Shown here in pieces: positions 20,453 to 29,968 of a stretch of 61,516 nt of DNA; within the stretch, counting starts at the first letter, position 1; every line of letters begins with the position of its first letter. Origin of the DNA: Gammaproteobacteria bacterium (GTDB lineage: Bacteria; Pseudomonadota; Gammaproteobacteria; Pseudomonadales; Pseudohongiellaceae). Under the pieces are notes generated by a model, which saw only the letters and a program-made list of their open reading frames with translations, had not been told where the DNA came from and ran no database searches. The stretch spans positions 1 through 61,516 of the forward strand of contig JAQWPL010000002.1 of NCBI GenBank assembly GCA_029245395.1, in the 5' to 3' direction. The translations under genes and the position numbers were made by a program.

Positions 20453-20716
20453 TCAGGCAGATGCCGTCTCAATATTCACAAAGCGGCGGTTTTTCGGGCC
20501 TTTGACCTGAAATTTTACAACACCATCAGCTTTGGCAAACAGCGTGTGATCCTTTCCGCATCCAACATTGGTGCCTGGATGAAAATGGGTGCCACGCTGA
20601 CGGACGATTATATTACCTGCAACAACGTTTTCACCACCGAAACGCTTTACTCCAAGTCGTTTCGATACAGAATCTCTACCGTTATTAGTACTACCGCCTG
20701 CTTTTTTATGAGCCAT
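20453..20716 (-). CDS. rpmA: 50S ribosomal protein L27
   Basis: 87 residues starting [16 protein letters not shown], the classical bL27 N-terminus that reaches the peptidyl transferase centre, followed by [20 protein letters not shown] and [20 protein letters not shown]. The length is typical. It follows rplU by 29 bases in the same operon and ends before a strong terminator. Confidence 0.97.
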   Translation of the reverse strand: MAHKKAGGSTNNGRDSVSKRLGVKRFGGENVVAGNIIVRQRGTHFHPGTNVGCGKDHTLFAKADGVVKFQVKGPKNRRFVNIETASA

Positions 20717-20745
20717 GAACTTCTCCCGCTAATTCCTGCCAGTAT

Positions 20746-21243
20746 TTACTTATCTGTTTCAGTTTTTGCTTTGGCTTTTGTTGCAGCTTTCTTGGCTGCA
20801 GGTTTCTTTGGTGCAGCATTCTTTTCTGGAGCCGCCTTCTTTGCTGGAGCTGCTTTTTTTTCTGGAGCCGCTTTCTTTTCTGGTGCGGCTTTTTTCGCAG
20901 GTGCTTTTTCAGCCTTGGGTGCAGCCTTGCCGTCTGTGGAGATACTGGTAATTTTCACTTCAGTAAACCACTGGCGATGACCCATTTGCTTTTTATGGTG
21001 CTTACGGCGATGAAATTTGATGATCTTGATTTTTTTGCCACGGCCATGGCTGACCACTTCAGCGGTGACTTTGCCGGATTTCACATAGGGGGTACCTACT
21101 TCGACATTAGCGCCCTCGCCAACCATCAGGACCTTGTCAAAATCAACCTGGTCTCCAGTGCTGGCTTCAATTTTTTCAAGTTTCAGCACTTCGCCTTCTG
21201 TGACCCGATGCTGTTTGCCACCACTTACAATTACCGCGTACAT
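20746..21243 (-). CDS. rplU: 50S ribosomal protein L21 with long basic C-terminal tail
   Basis: 165 residues from the ATG at 21243 ([18 protein letters not shown]), which matches the family start; the frame extends 6 codons upstream. The core bL21 ends at about residue 103 ([26 protein letters not shown]). Residues 104-165 are an added tail rich in Lys, Ala and Pro, built on a KKAAPE-type six-residue repeat and encoded by an 18-bp tandem repeat. The usual L21 is about 103 residues. Core role: 23S rRNA binding in the 50S subunit; the role of the tail is unknown. Confidence 0.94.
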   Translation of the reverse strand: MYAVIVSGGKQHRVTEGEVLKLEKIEASTGDQVDFDKVLMVGEGANVEVGTPYVKSGKVTAEVVSHGRGKKIKIIKFHRRKHHKKQMGHRQWFTEVKITSISTDGKAAPKAEKAPAKKAAPEKKAAPEKKAAPAKKAAPEKNAAPKKPAAKKAATKAKAKTETDK

Positions 21244-21496
21244 ATTCTGCTCCAATAGCAATCTGGCTATTTAGATAAACTAACAAATCCGCCCTTTTTA
21301 GTATCAAATACACTCCTAATTGCATCCCTAAGATGCACAACAGTCGCAAAACGCTGGAGTGGAGGCAGGTCGGTCTTTTCGAGGGCCGGAATTGTACGGG
21401 AACAGGCCCTGTTTCGCAACCAGACGGGGGCTTTTATTGCCACTGCATCCAGGCTTGCTCATTAAGCTCTTTATCTTGCTGAAATGCCCTGTTTCC

Positions 21497-21525
21497 TTGA
21501 CTTTCGTGAAACCCAAAACTAGCAT
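21497..21525 (+). promoter_or_regulatory. Sigma70-type promoter for ispB
   Basis: TTGACT at 21497-21502, 17-base spacer, TAGCAT at 21520-21525, about 70 bases before the ispB start. The rest of the 356-base gap between rplU and ispB holds no convincing gene; a short GC-rich inverted pair AGGGCC/GGCCCT lies near 21380-21405. Confidence 0.5.
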
Positions 21526-21599
21526 TCGGGTCTCTTAATAAAGCGCTCATACAGATGCTTTACCAGGTGCTTGTCTGGAGCACCAAATCAAGGTGGGAA

Positions 21600-22565
21600 A
21601 TGGTTGCACACATCCAACAACTCGTTGCGGACGATTTTGCTGCGCTAAACCGCACAGTGGTTGCGCAATTGCACTCTGAAGTCCCATTGATAGAAAGCAT
21701 TGGTCATTACATCACAGAGGCAGGGGGCAAACGCATGCGCCCTGTCCTTGTTTTGCTCACGAGCAACAACCTGGGATATACAGGCAATGACCATATAGAG
21801 CTGGCTACCGTAATCGAATTCCTGCATACCGCCACACTGCTCCATGATGATGTGGTGGATATGTCAGAAATGCGCCGCGGCAGACCTACTGCCAATACGA
21901 AATGGGACAATCCTTCCAGTGTGCTTGTGGGAGATTTCATCTATTCCAGAGCCTTCGAGCTGTTAGTTAACATTGGAGACATGGCCATCATGGATGTCAT
22001 GGCCAGTACCACCAACAAAATCTCCGAAGGAGAAGTTCTGCAACTGATCAACCAGCATAATCCACAGGCCACAGAAGCTGATTACATGCAGGTTATACGC
22101 CATAAAACCGCCATTCTTTTTGCCGCCGCCTGCAAATCAGCAGCCATCCTGGCGGGGGCCGATGATACAACCCGAGATAACCTGCATAATTTTGGTCTGC
22201 AGGTGGGTATGGCATTTCAACTGGTGGATGATGTCCTTGATTACAGCGGCTCAAGCGAGGCCATGGGTAAAAACGTGGGTGATGACTTGTCAGAAGGCAA
22301 GCCGACTTTGCCCCTGATTTATGTCATAGAGCATGGAAACGACGCGGAAAAAGCGCTGATTGAGTCAGCAATACGAACGGGCGCCAGTGAAAATACTGAG
22401 ACCATCATGGACACAGTGAAGAAGTCCGGCGCGCTGGAATATACCAAAGCCAAAGCGGTCGAATGCATAGACTCTGCCCTGCAATGCCTGGATTGTCTGC
22501 CTGAGAATGACTTCAAAAATGGACTGGCCGCCGTTGCTGATGCCGCCCTGAACAGGGAAAGCTGA
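21600..22565 (+). CDS. ispB: Octaprenyl diphosphate synthase
   Basis: 321 residues from the ATG at 21600, chosen for the AAGGTGG Shine-Dalgarno and family length; the frame opens 45 bases earlier. The two Asp-rich motifs of trans-prenyl synthases are present: LLHDDVVDMSEMRRG (first) and LVDDVLDYSG (second). It extends FPP with IPP to the C40 side chain of ubiquinone/menaquinone. Divergent from rplU, as in Pseudomonas and E. coli. Confidence 0.95.
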   Translation: MVAHIQQLVADDFAALNRTVVAQLHSEVPLIESIGHYITEAGGKRMRPVLVLLTSNNLGYTGNDHIELATVIEFLHTATLLHDDVVDMSEMRRGRPTANTKWDNPSSVLVGDFIYSRAFELLVNIGDMAIMDVMASTTNKISEGEVLQLINQHNPQATEADYMQVIRHKTAILFAAACKSAAILAGADDTTRDNLHNFGLQVGMAFQLVDDVLDYSGSSEAMGKNVGDDLSEGKPTLPLIYVIEHGNDAEKALIESAIRTGASENTETIMDTVKKSGALEYTKAKAVECIDSALQCLDCLPENDFKNGLAAVADAALNRES

Positions 22566-22740
22566 AATTGATATAGAGTGTTAAAAGATCCGACCTATGC
22601 TGGCTTTTCCACTGGTCACCGGGAGATTACTCGTATCTATCAGATGCAGATGACGTTTTATCCGAATGATGAGCTACGCGAGTTAGCCTGTATGGAAGGA
22701 TAACGGGACAGCCCGGAATAAGAACGTTAAGGGGCGGTTT

Positions 22741-23484
22741 TCAACCAGGAAATTTTTCGCCTGTAGCAAGAGTTATTGTTCTTTTTGCGCGCTTATCCTG
22801 CACACGTTCAACACCCACTGCTGCTCCCCAACTCACTAAGGCATAACGTGTCCCACTGGTCACGGGTTTTGCCATGTGTTCAAAACGGAAATCAGAAGGA
22901 AACCAAACCAGCATCCCGGCCTTTGGCCACAAGGACCAGTTCAAGCGTTTGAAATGTAGTTCACCGCCTTCAAAATCATCCCGTAAATAAATAAGCATGC
23001 TGATATCCCGGTCCACCGCTTTGCGCCAAGCCTGTTGCTCCGGCATCAGGTGCCCGTTATCGGTGTGATATTGGTAAAAGCCACCTGGGTAATATTTAAG
23101 CAACTGCGGCTCCTCGTACCACTCAATAGCTATTCCTGTGCGCGGCATAATGCATTCAGAAAATGCCCGGGCTACCACCGCATCGAGAATACACTGATCT
23201 TCTCCCACTTTTGCCCATTCACAAACCCTGGTTGTATCGAGTTGTATCTCATTGGCCTCATCCCTGACTCGAAATGGCATTGCCTCTTTAGAATCAATGA
23301 GCTCAATCAGGCTTTTACACTCCTCAGCAGAAAGAAAATTCTCAACCAGTTCAATACCAAGAGGAGGAGGACGATCGTCAGTCATGGCGCCACAACAATT
23401 CTTGAAGCACTCTCCGCTGCGACAATAACAGGGTTCATTTCGACCAGGAGGAAAAGAACTATCAGGGGTCAGTGGACCAGGCAT
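22741..23484 (-). CDS. 2OG-Fe(II) oxygenase with N-terminal SEC-C zinc motif
   Basis: 247 residues. Residues 12-32 carry a SEC-C-type motif (PGRNEPCYCRSGECFKNCCG), a zinc-binding module first seen at the SecA C-terminus. The rest is a prolyl-4-hydroxylase-like dioxygenase: iron ligands in QYHTDNGH and FEHMAKPV, and the 2-oxoglutarate Arg probably in SGTRYALVSW. It probably hydroxylates a protein or small molecule; the substrate is unknown. It is flanked by 175 bases without a visible gene towards ispB and stands alone on its strand. Confidence 0.85.
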   Translation of the reverse strand: MPGPLTPDSSFPPGRNEPCYCRSGECFKNCCGAMTDDRPPPLGIELVENFLSAEECKSLIELIDSKEAMPFRVRDEANEIQLDTTRVCEWAKVGEDQCILDAVVARAFSECIMPRTGIAIEWYEEPQLLKYYPGGFYQYHTDNGHLMPEQQAWRKAVDRDISMLIYLRDDFEGGELHFKRLNWSLWPKAGMLVWFPSDFRFEHMAKPVTSGTRYALVSWGAAVGVERVQDKRAKRTITLATGEKFPG

Positions 23485-23604
23485 AGGAGTAATATCTTCG
23501 CTGAATAATGTATAAAGTAAAACAGGACACTCAGAAGAGCAGGACTATTATCATTATACTGACAAAACATGCTTCCTGAAGTATGTTGAAACGACTAAAG
23601 GACT

Positions 23605-24354
23605 TTAGTCACACAAGTTGTTTTCCGCCCCCTCTCCTTTAAATCTCCCCGTTTGCAGGAAATTTACTATTTGCCCGATTACCCGGTTATTACGCATCAT
23701 CATGGCGTGGGTAACCGGCATTTCCATGAAAGCGCACATGCCGTCTACTTTAGTACTGGCTACAGTAACTTTGCCGTCATCCGGATTGTCCAGCAACTGG
23801 GAAAGAATCAAATTAATAGTGCGATTGCCGGCAATAACCCCCAGATCAAAATCTACTGTGCCCAGTTGTAGCGGCACACTGTCACCATTAGTTCCAAGCT
23901 GCAGACCCGCCGGCCCATTGAGCAGGATATAGCCCGGCACAGTTCTAAAAAAATCCACAATCTGACTGCCCTGATTTGGTGGCGCCAGCATAACTACTCT
24001 ATGCAGATTATCGATATTGTCATTCTCCAGGTAATATCTGAGTAGAATCCCACCCATGGAATGGGTCACTACATTAATGCGCTCAGCATTGTTTTCTCGA
24101 CATTCAGACAATCCACTTTCAATAGCAGGGCCAGCTAGCTTTTCAATAGTGTCAGAGCGGGAAGGATAGTGAATATTGGCAGTCAGATAGCCTTCTGCTT
24201 TTAGAGTGCTGGCTATCTTATTCAGTGATGCTGATGTTCTGCCCAGACCATGTAAGAGCACTACACAGTCAGCAGCAAGCAGTGGCTGAGAAACCAGCAT
24301 TGCAAGAATGCATAAGGTGCGGGGCAACTTTAAAATAGCTATCGCACGAATCAC
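23605..24354 (-). CDS. Secreted alpha/beta-hydrolase (lipase-like)
   Basis: 249 residues with a signal peptide (PRTLCILAMLVSQPLLA). The fold markers are VVLLHGLGRTSASLNKIA (oxyanion region), the nucleophile elbow VVTHSMGGIL, and a likely catalytic His in PVTHAMMMRN. The family includes PGAP1-like lipases and acyltransferases; the exact substrate is open. Its start lies 3 bases after the stop of the upstream MOSC gene, so they are probably cotranscribed. An 8-bp palindrome with a 2-base centre overlaps the stop. Confidence 0.85.
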   Translation of the reverse strand: MIRAIAILKLPRTLCILAMLVSQPLLAADCVVLLHGLGRTSASLNKIASTLKAEGYLTANIHYPSRSDTIEKLAGPAIESGLSECRENNAERINVVTHSMGGILLRYYLENDNIDNLHRVVMLAPPNQGSQIVDFFRTVPGYILLNGPAGLQLGTNGDSVPLQLGTVDFDLGVIAGNRTINLILSQLLDNPDDGKVTVASTKVDGMCAFMEMPVTHAMMMRNNRVIGQIVNFLQTGRFKGEGAENNLCD

Positions 24355-24357
24355 AGA

Positions 24358-24801
24358 TCAACCGATAATATCGATAATGTCGCCTGACTGGATACTACCG
24401 CTTCGCAGTACTTTGCAAACAACACCACTGCGCCAGCCAAGCTGTAGTACTTCGAACACTTCAGGTGTCTGTTCTTGCAGATGATGACAGGGATCAGTTT
24501 CCCGGATAATTTCCAGCTCCACTTCGCCAATTCTTAGGGAACGGCCCAGATCGGTGGGTAAAAATTCAAAACCTTTGATTAACAAGTTAGCACCATGGGC
24601 TAACCAGGGCAGTTCACTTTCAGTCTCATGGCAGACTTTCATCCAGGATTCCTTGCTCAGCACAACGACTTCCCCTTTACGAGCTACCGGCGAGTGATCC
24701 CCTTTCAGCCCCTGGCCGACAATAACTCGTCCTGCAAAGAGTTCTTCCATTTCTGCAGCATCAAGATTTTGTCTGGCGATACTGTGTAATTTTATTTTCA
24801 T
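24358..24801 (-). CDS. MOSC domain protein
   Basis: 147 residues matching a free-standing MOSC domain: IVGQGLKGDHSPVARKGEVV, HGANLLIKGFEFLP, DPCHHLQ with the conserved Cys, and GWRSGVVCKVL. MOSC domains occur at the C-terminus of molybdenum cofactor sulfurases and in stand-alone proteins such as YiiM that handle sulfur or molybdopterin substrates. Cytoplasmic. It is the first gene of a two-gene unit with the lipase-like gene. Confidence 0.88.
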   Translation of the reverse strand: MKIKLHSIARQNLDAAEMEELFAGRVIVGQGLKGDHSPVARKGEVVVLSKESWMKVCHETESELPWLAHGANLLIKGFEFLPTDLGRSLRIGEVELEIIRETDPCHHLQEQTPEVFEVLQLGWRSGVVCKVLRSGSIQSGDIIDIIG

Positions 24802-24955
24802 AGTCAGCGTAAATCCTGCTTATTCCTGACAACAGTGTTTTATTGTTAACTATCCAACTTCGTTAATAAACCCTAATGATAAGGAAATGTTTGGACAAAT
24901 ACTTAAACCCATCCTATCTTATAAGCCCTGCATATCCTTTATCCGAATAATAACC

Positions 24956-25903
24956 ATGCGTAAAAAATTATTAATTGGTATCCCGGTAGCATTTGTAATC
25001 ATTGCTTTCGGGGTGATTGTTGTTGCCAACTTCCTGATGAGAAATCTCGTCGACGAAAGAATAGACGAGTTTATAACAGCTGGTTATTACCAGACACTGG
25101 AATACGAATCCCTCCGCGTACAATGGAACGGCAATATCGAAATGCAAAACCTGCATGTGGTTGATACGACTGCTAATGAATATGTATTGGAAGAAATACT
25201 AATCAGCAATTTTGATTACTTCCATGAAGTGCCTCACAAAATGAATCTGAGTGCCAGTGGTTTGCGCTTTCCGATCGGCATCCCGGAATTTGGCAATGCA
25301 CCAGGCAATTCCATGAACAGCTTTATGGCAGGCGTTATGGAAAACGATTTTCTGCCTATCATTCTGGAGTATCGTTATACCTACAGTCCGAATGATAATT
25401 TCCAGTTGGACAATGCCTTCAGACTGGAATTGCCTGATTCCTTTATCCTGACAACAGATTCAGTAATGACGGACATTCCCCTGGAAGATCTGGATGATGT
25501 CGCCATGGGTCCAGGAACCACCGCTACGCAATATTCCTTGTTAATCCAGGATGGCAGAATCGTTTCGGCTGCCATAGCCCTGGAAGATCTAGGCCTGGTA
25601 AATGCCTTGATGACTGTGCAAGGGGAGGCATCAGGAGTCGATGCTGATGAATACCGACAACAGTTCTGGGCCCAGATTCAGACCATGGTGTTGTTTGCAC
25701 CACAACAACTGCAATCACTTGCCCAGGAACTGGCGGCTCATATCGGTGTATTCCTGGAGGGGGACAACACGTTGCGCATCTCTATAGCGCCTGACTCCTC
25801 TGGCAGTATCCGACAATTGCAGGCAGATGTAATGGGGTCTTTTTTTATCGGCGACTTTGAGGCAATCGCAGAAATACTGGGGTTAAAAATAGAATCTCTA
25901 TAG
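24956..25903 (+). CDS. Membrane-anchored protein of unknown function
   Basis: 315 residues from the ATG at 24956, which starts a Lys-rich then hydrophobic anchor (MRKKLLIGIPVAFVIIAFG); the frame extends 23 codons upstream without resemblance. The remainder is a periplasmic beta-rich domain (YESLRVQWNGNIEMQNLHV, FRLELPDSFILTTDSV). The style recalls DUF945/AsmA-type proteins, but I cannot name a family. It is followed by the P450 gene after 25 bases. Confidence 0.65.
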   Translation: MRKKLLIGIPVAFVIIAFGVIVVANFLMRNLVDERIDEFITAGYYQTLEYESLRVQWNGNIEMQNLHVVDTTANEYVLEEILISNFDYFHEVPHKMNLSASGLRFPIGIPEFGNAPGNSMNSFMAGVMENDFLPIILEYRYTYSPNDNFQLDNAFRLELPDSFILTTDSVMTDIPLEDLDDVAMGPGTTATQYSLLIQDGRIVSAAIALEDLGLVNALMTVQGEASGVDADEYRQQFWAQIQTMVLFAPQQLQSLAQELAAHIGVFLEGDNTLRISIAPDSSGSIRQLQADVMGSFFIGDFEAIAEILGLKIESL

Positions 25904-25928
25904 AGGTAAGGGTGGTAGTCTATTTTCC

Positions 25929-27131
25929 ATGAACATACAAATAACCTCAGATAAATATTGTCCTGTTACAGACTGGGATCCCTTTTCAGATGAGGCCCTG
26001 GCTGACCCTTTTTCGTTCTACGAAGAATTGCGAGCCCATGGCCCTGTGGTCTACCTGTCACGTTATGCATGTTGGGCAGTGCTGGATTTTTTAGTCATTA
26101 CTGATGTACTAAATAATTGGCAAGATTACTCATCAGCCGACGGTGTCGGTCTGGAAAACTACCACAAGGAAAAAGGCTGGCGGCCAAAAAGTATTATTCT
26201 GGAAGTGGACCCTCCTGATCATGATAAGACTCGTCGAGTGCTTACTCGTGTTTTGTCCAGACCCGCCATGGAAAAAATGCGCAGGGATTTTGCCATTGGA
26301 GCCGAAAAACTAGTCTCTGAATTAGTGGCAAGGAAAACCTTCGATGGAGTCGCTGACCTGGCAGAAGTCTATCCCCTGAAAGTATTCCCTGATGCTGTGG
26401 GTTTAAATAAAGAAGGCAGGGAAAATTTACTGCCCTATGGAAGTCTAGTATTCAATGCCACTTGTCCTCACAACCAGTTGTTTGAAAATGCATTCAAGGA
26501 AGCTGAGCCTATAATTGAATGGATCATGAGTCAATGCAGTCGAGAGGCGCTGACAAAGGACGGTCTTGGAGCGCACATTTATGCAGCGGTAGAGCAAGGC
26601 GTGGTCAATGAAGATGAAGCAGGTATGCTGGTGCGTTCGTTACTGTCTGCCGGAGTAGATACCACAGTCAATGGCATAGGAAATGCCCTGCACTGTTTTG
26701 CCAAATTCCCGGATCAATGGCAAATACTCAAAAATGATCCATCCCTGGCAAGAACAGCCATTGATGAAGTCTTGCGCTTCGAAGGCGGAGTGATGTCTTT
26801 TTTCCGTACGACTAATAAGGATGTTGAATTATGCGGTACAACCATCCCTGCCCATGAAAAAATTCTAATCCTGTTTTCTGCCGGGGACAGGGATCCCAAA
26901 AAGTGGCAAGACCCTGACAAATTCGATATTACCCGTAACACCAAAGGTCATCTTGGTTTTGGTGCTGGTGTTCATACCTGTGTGGGCCAAATGGTGGCCA
27001 GGCTGGAAATGGAATTGGTATTAGCGGAACTGGTAAGGCAAGTGGATCATATTGAAATTACTGCAGATCCCGTCAGGAAATTGAATAATTCACTCAGAGG
27101 TCTGGCCAGTCTTCCATTGCGAGTGAGCTGA
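25929..27131 (+). CDS. Cytochrome P450
   Basis: 400 residues, soluble bacterial class. The heme-binding loop FGAGVHTCVGQMVARLEME has Cys351 as thiolate ligand; the I-helix oxygen site is LLSAGVDTTVNG; the K-helix ExxR-type segment is DEVLRFEG. It is a monooxygenase on an unidentified organic substrate and needs a ferredoxin and reductase, neither of which is encoded nearby. Residue PPDHDKTRRVLTR is a usual bacterial C-helix heme contact. Confidence 0.92.
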   Translation: MNIQITSDKYCPVTDWDPFSDEALADPFSFYEELRAHGPVVYLSRYACWAVLDFLVITDVLNNWQDYSSADGVGLENYHKEKGWRPKSIILEVDPPDHDKTRRVLTRVLSRPAMEKMRRDFAIGAEKLVSELVARKTFDGVADLAEVYPLKVFPDAVGLNKEGRENLLPYGSLVFNATCPHNQLFENAFKEAEPIIEWIMSQCSREALTKDGLGAHIYAAVEQGVVNEDEAGMLVRSLLSAGVDTTVNGIGNALHCFAKFPDQWQILKNDPSLARTAIDEVLRFEGGVMSFFRTTNKDVELCGTTIPAHEKILILFSAGDRDPKKWQDPDKFDITRNTKGHLGFGAGVHTCVGQMVARLEMELVLAELVRQVDHIEITADPVRKLNNSLRGLASLPLRVS

Positions 27132-27183
27132 TTCCAGCAATACCCTGAATGTAAGAATCGACTTATCCGTCTATAGTACCGTG

Positions 27184-28377
27184 TTATTCCACCGGCTCGA
27201 TAACCAGCAGCGCACCGTCTGCTTCTTCAGTCAGGACATAGATGAGTCCGTCCGGTCCTTGCTGAACATCACGCACACGTTGTTTCAGGTCGGCAAACAA
27301 CCATTCCCTCTGCTGCTCTCCCTGGGCATTGAAGACTATGCGCTCCACATGGCCTGTGCCTGATACCCTTGCAGTCTGCAAGGCTCCGACAAAGAGATTG
27401 TTCTGCCATTGTGGAAATACATCTCCCGTGTAGAACATCAAGCCGGAAGTGGCAATCGAAGGAACCCAGAATATTTCCGGTTGCAACATCCCTTCTTGCC
27501 ATGGCTGCGTTGAAACTCTGGTGCCATCATAATCCCTGCCGTAACTCACAACAGGCCAGCCGTAATTGCCGCCTTTCTGAATGATGTTGACTTCGTCACC
27601 ACCCAGCGGTCCATGTTCGCTGGCCCAAAGTTCTCCAGTGACTGGATGATAAGCAATGCCTTCCTGAGCGCGATGACCAATAGACCAAATCTCAGGCAGG
27701 TAGCCTTCCCGACCCACAAAAGGGTTGTCACGGGGTATGGAACCATCGTCATTCAGGCGTAGCAGTTTACTGATATCACTTAATGTATTTTGCGCACTGT
27801 CCAGATCCCGCCGGAAAGGGGAGGACATAAATACAGTCCCGTCCGGGGCAAACCTAAGCCTCGAACCATGCCCACCTGGAGCGGTTCCCCAGGCATCCGC
27901 AACAAACACTTCCTGCACATTCTCCAGTGCAGACTCCGCCGCATTCAATCGACCCCGGCCCATAACAGTAGTTGCAAAATAATCAGCCCCTGCCGGGGGT
28001 TCGGCATTTTTGACATAGGTGAAATAGACAAGTCGGTTTTCTGCAAAGTCAGGATGGAGCACCACATCCATGAGGCCGCCGCCTGAAGCAACGCGGACTT
28101 CAGGTGTACCTGTAACTACAACCGGATCAAGACTGCCATTACGAATAATCCGAATTCCGCCCGCTTTCTGCGCAATCAATATATTGCCGCTGGGCAGGAA
28201 TGCCATACCCCAGGGGTTCTCTATTCCGCGGGCAACAATAGATACCTTGATACGGGAAGACGGTGCATAGGTATCGTAATACCAGGGCCCTTCAGCCAGA
28301 GGAAAAGATTGCGCGGTTACTATGACCGAGCAGATTGACAAGTAAATCAAAACCAATAATTTTTTAATGTGATACAC
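27184..28377 (-). CDS. PQQ-dependent aldose sugar dehydrogenase (YliI type)
   Basis: 397 residues with a signal peptide (VLIYLSICSVIVTAQ). A six-blade propeller of soluble glucose dehydrogenase type: GIENPWGMAFLPSGNILIA, GGLMDVVLHPDF, GHGSRLRFAPDG, IWSIGHRAQEGIAYHP with the catalytic His, and SEHGPLGGDEVN, GKGGNYGWP-like GGNYGWPVVSYG. It oxidises aldoses in the periplasm using PQQ and passes electrons to a cytochrome. It begins inside the upstream PepSY gene end (14-base overlap), so the two are probably coupled. Confidence 0.92.
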   Translation of the reverse strand: MYHIKKLLVLIYLSICSVIVTAQSFPLAEGPWYYDTYAPSSRIKVSIVARGIENPWGMAFLPSGNILIAQKAGGIRIIRNGSLDPVVVTGTPEVRVASGGGLMDVVLHPDFAENRLVYFTYVKNAEPPAGADYFATTVMGRGRLNAAESALENVQEVFVADAWGTAPGGHGSRLRFAPDGTVFMSSPFRRDLDSAQNTLSDISKLLRLNDDGSIPRDNPFVGREGYLPEIWSIGHRAQEGIAYHPVTGELWASEHGPLGGDEVNIIQKGGNYGWPVVSYGRDYDGTRVSTQPWQEGMLQPEIFWVPSIATSGLMFYTGDVFPQWQNNLFVGALQTARVSGTGHVERIVFNAQGEQQREWLFADLKQRVRDVQQGPDGLIYVLTEEADGALLVIEPVE

Positions 28378-29968
28378 CAGGTACCTCCTGTGATTTCCCG
28401 GTTCGGGACAGTTTGCTTAACAAAAAACGCAAATCTGTTTTCAGACGTCGCAGACCAAAATACAATCCAATGAAGCTTACTGCCAGCCCACCTGCGAGAA
28501 AAATAATAACGCCCAGATCCCATAGAGGCCTTTTGTGATACCAGAAGGCAAAATCCAGGCTGTGCAAGCCGCTGTATATCCAGCGCTCTATACGGCTGTA
28601 TCGATGAATCAGGCTGAGCAACTCACTTTTTTGAGGATCAACATAAATCCAGCTTTCTTCCGGATCATCGAACTTGATACGCAGGACAGGAAGCGGAAGC
28701 TGATTGTTGCGTGAATAATAATAATCATCGTAGTCTGTCAGCAGGCTGAAGTCAGTTACGCTGGCATCAGTCACCCCTTCATCCAGAGTAGCTACCAGAC
28801 TATCTATGGAAAAGCCTTCACTCACCTGTAAGGTATTGGCGTCTATCAGCAAGCTGCTCGATTCAAGTTGACCAATGATGTTATAGGGCTGATGCAGACG
28901 ATCCCGTTTACTCATGTTCAGACTGCTGTCCAGACTGTAATTTGCCAGGTAATAAGGTGCACCCCCTATCCAGCGAAATTCTACCTCTTTGATTTCGCCT
29001 TCGGCAACAGTTGACTCCATTAGGTTCTGCCATTGTCCGTCATCAAATTCAGGAAAAGCATCCAGTTCCAGTGTGCCCTGCTGGTAAATATCTTGATCCA
29101 CTGCCGCTCCTCGGACACTGGACCAGGCAAAGGGTTCCATTGAAAGCATGCCACTGAACGCCCAGGTAAGAATAAAAATGCCGAAAAAGGTTCCCAGTAT
29201 GTAGTGCCAACGCATCATGCCCTGGTATGGAATGGCCTTGCGAAAACTAAACGGTTGCACCCTGCGCAATTGAGTAACACTCATAATCAGTCCAAGCAAG
29301 GCAAGCAGACAACCTATGCCTGATGTCCACACAACAATGTCATACCAAAGCGGTTGATTGGCACGCAGGTCAGCAAAATAAAACCAGTGCGGAATCGTGC
29401 CAAGCCAAGCCAGAAGTCGGCTTTCCCGTGTCGTGTAAACCGCAACCTGGGCTTTGATGGGCGATACGTAGACTTGAGTGCCGAAAGCATCATCAGCGAA
29501 ATACTTGAACAAGGGTAGCTCTCCTGGCGTGGCAATAGTCCACTGGTCGGTTGTAGTCACCAAACCTTCATAGGTGAAACTCTCGACAGGAATATCGAGG
29601 AAATCACTGGCTATTTGTGCGCCCTGCTCTGCCGTAATCTGGGTAAGAAAGTCACCGTTGTCACCCCAAATAAAGGTGCTTGCAAAACCAGGTTCGGGAA
29701 ATTCATAAACCGGACGACCAAGGACAGTGCGCAGTCTGGCATCAAAGGGGGAATAACCCAACAGACCCACTGCCTGCCATGGGGATACCGCGACTTTTTC
29801 CAGTTCCAATGGTGGCGCCCCTTCAACCCGCATTGCCTGGGTTATTCGAGGCATGCCGCCCGCATAGATCATGACAAATGCTGACAGAAACCAGACCACG
29901 AACAAGAAGCTCAGCGGAATGCCGATATACCGGTGGCTGAGAATGAGCAGGGTCTTGAATGCCCGCAT
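28364..29968 (-). CDS. PepSY-associated membrane protein
   Basis: 534 residues with four main membrane helices: near 12-34, 200-222, about 250-272 and 480-505. Between them are two periplasmic PepSY-like domains (QITAEQGAQIASDFLDIP and the region around 400). The family includes PiuB-type ferric reductases that bind heme or flavin in the membrane, so a role in transmembrane electron transfer is plausible. Downstream is a PQQ sugar dehydrogenase overlapping by 14 bases, and a second PepSY protein lies upstream. Confidence 0.85.
   Translation of the reverse strand: MRAFKTLLILSHRYIGIPLSFLFVVWFLSAFVMIYAGGMPRITQAMRVEGAPPLELEKVAVSPWQAVGLLGYSPFDARLRTVLGRPVYEFPEPGFASTFIWGDNGDFLTQITAEQGAQIASDFLDIPVESFTYEGLVTTTDQWTIATPGELPLFKYFADDAFGTQVYVSPIKAQVAVYTTRESRLLAWLGTIPHWFYFADLRANQPLWYDIVVWTSGIGCLLALLGLIMSVTQLRRVQPFSFRKAIPYQGMMRWHYILGTFFGIFILTWAFSGMLSMEPFAWSSVRGAAVDQDIYQQGTLELDAFPEFDDGQWQNLMESTVAEGEIKEVEFRWIGGAPYYLANYSLDSSLNMSKRDRLHQPYNIIGQLESSSLLIDANTLQVSEGFSIDSLVATLDEGVTDASVTDFSLLTDYDDYYYSRNNQLPLPVLRIKFDDPEESWIYVDPQKSELLSLIHRYSRIERWIYSGLHSLDFAFWYHKRPLWDLGVIIFLAGGLAVSFIGLYFGLRRLKTDLRFLLSKLSRTGKSQEVPGVSH

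Noticed and set aside
21328-21525. 65-codon open frame upstream of ispB on the minus strand
   Set aside because: No ribosome binding site, low-complexity sequence, and it overlaps the likely ispB promoter.
22566-22740. Possible gene between ispB and the 2OG oxygenase
   Set aside because: Only a short frame ending YPNDELRELACMEG is visible, with no start support or family; not called.
23593-23610. Palindrome GACTAAAG-GA-CTTTAGTC at the lipase stop
   Set aside because: Only a 2-base centre and no T run, so it is a poor terminator; kept as a minor observation only.
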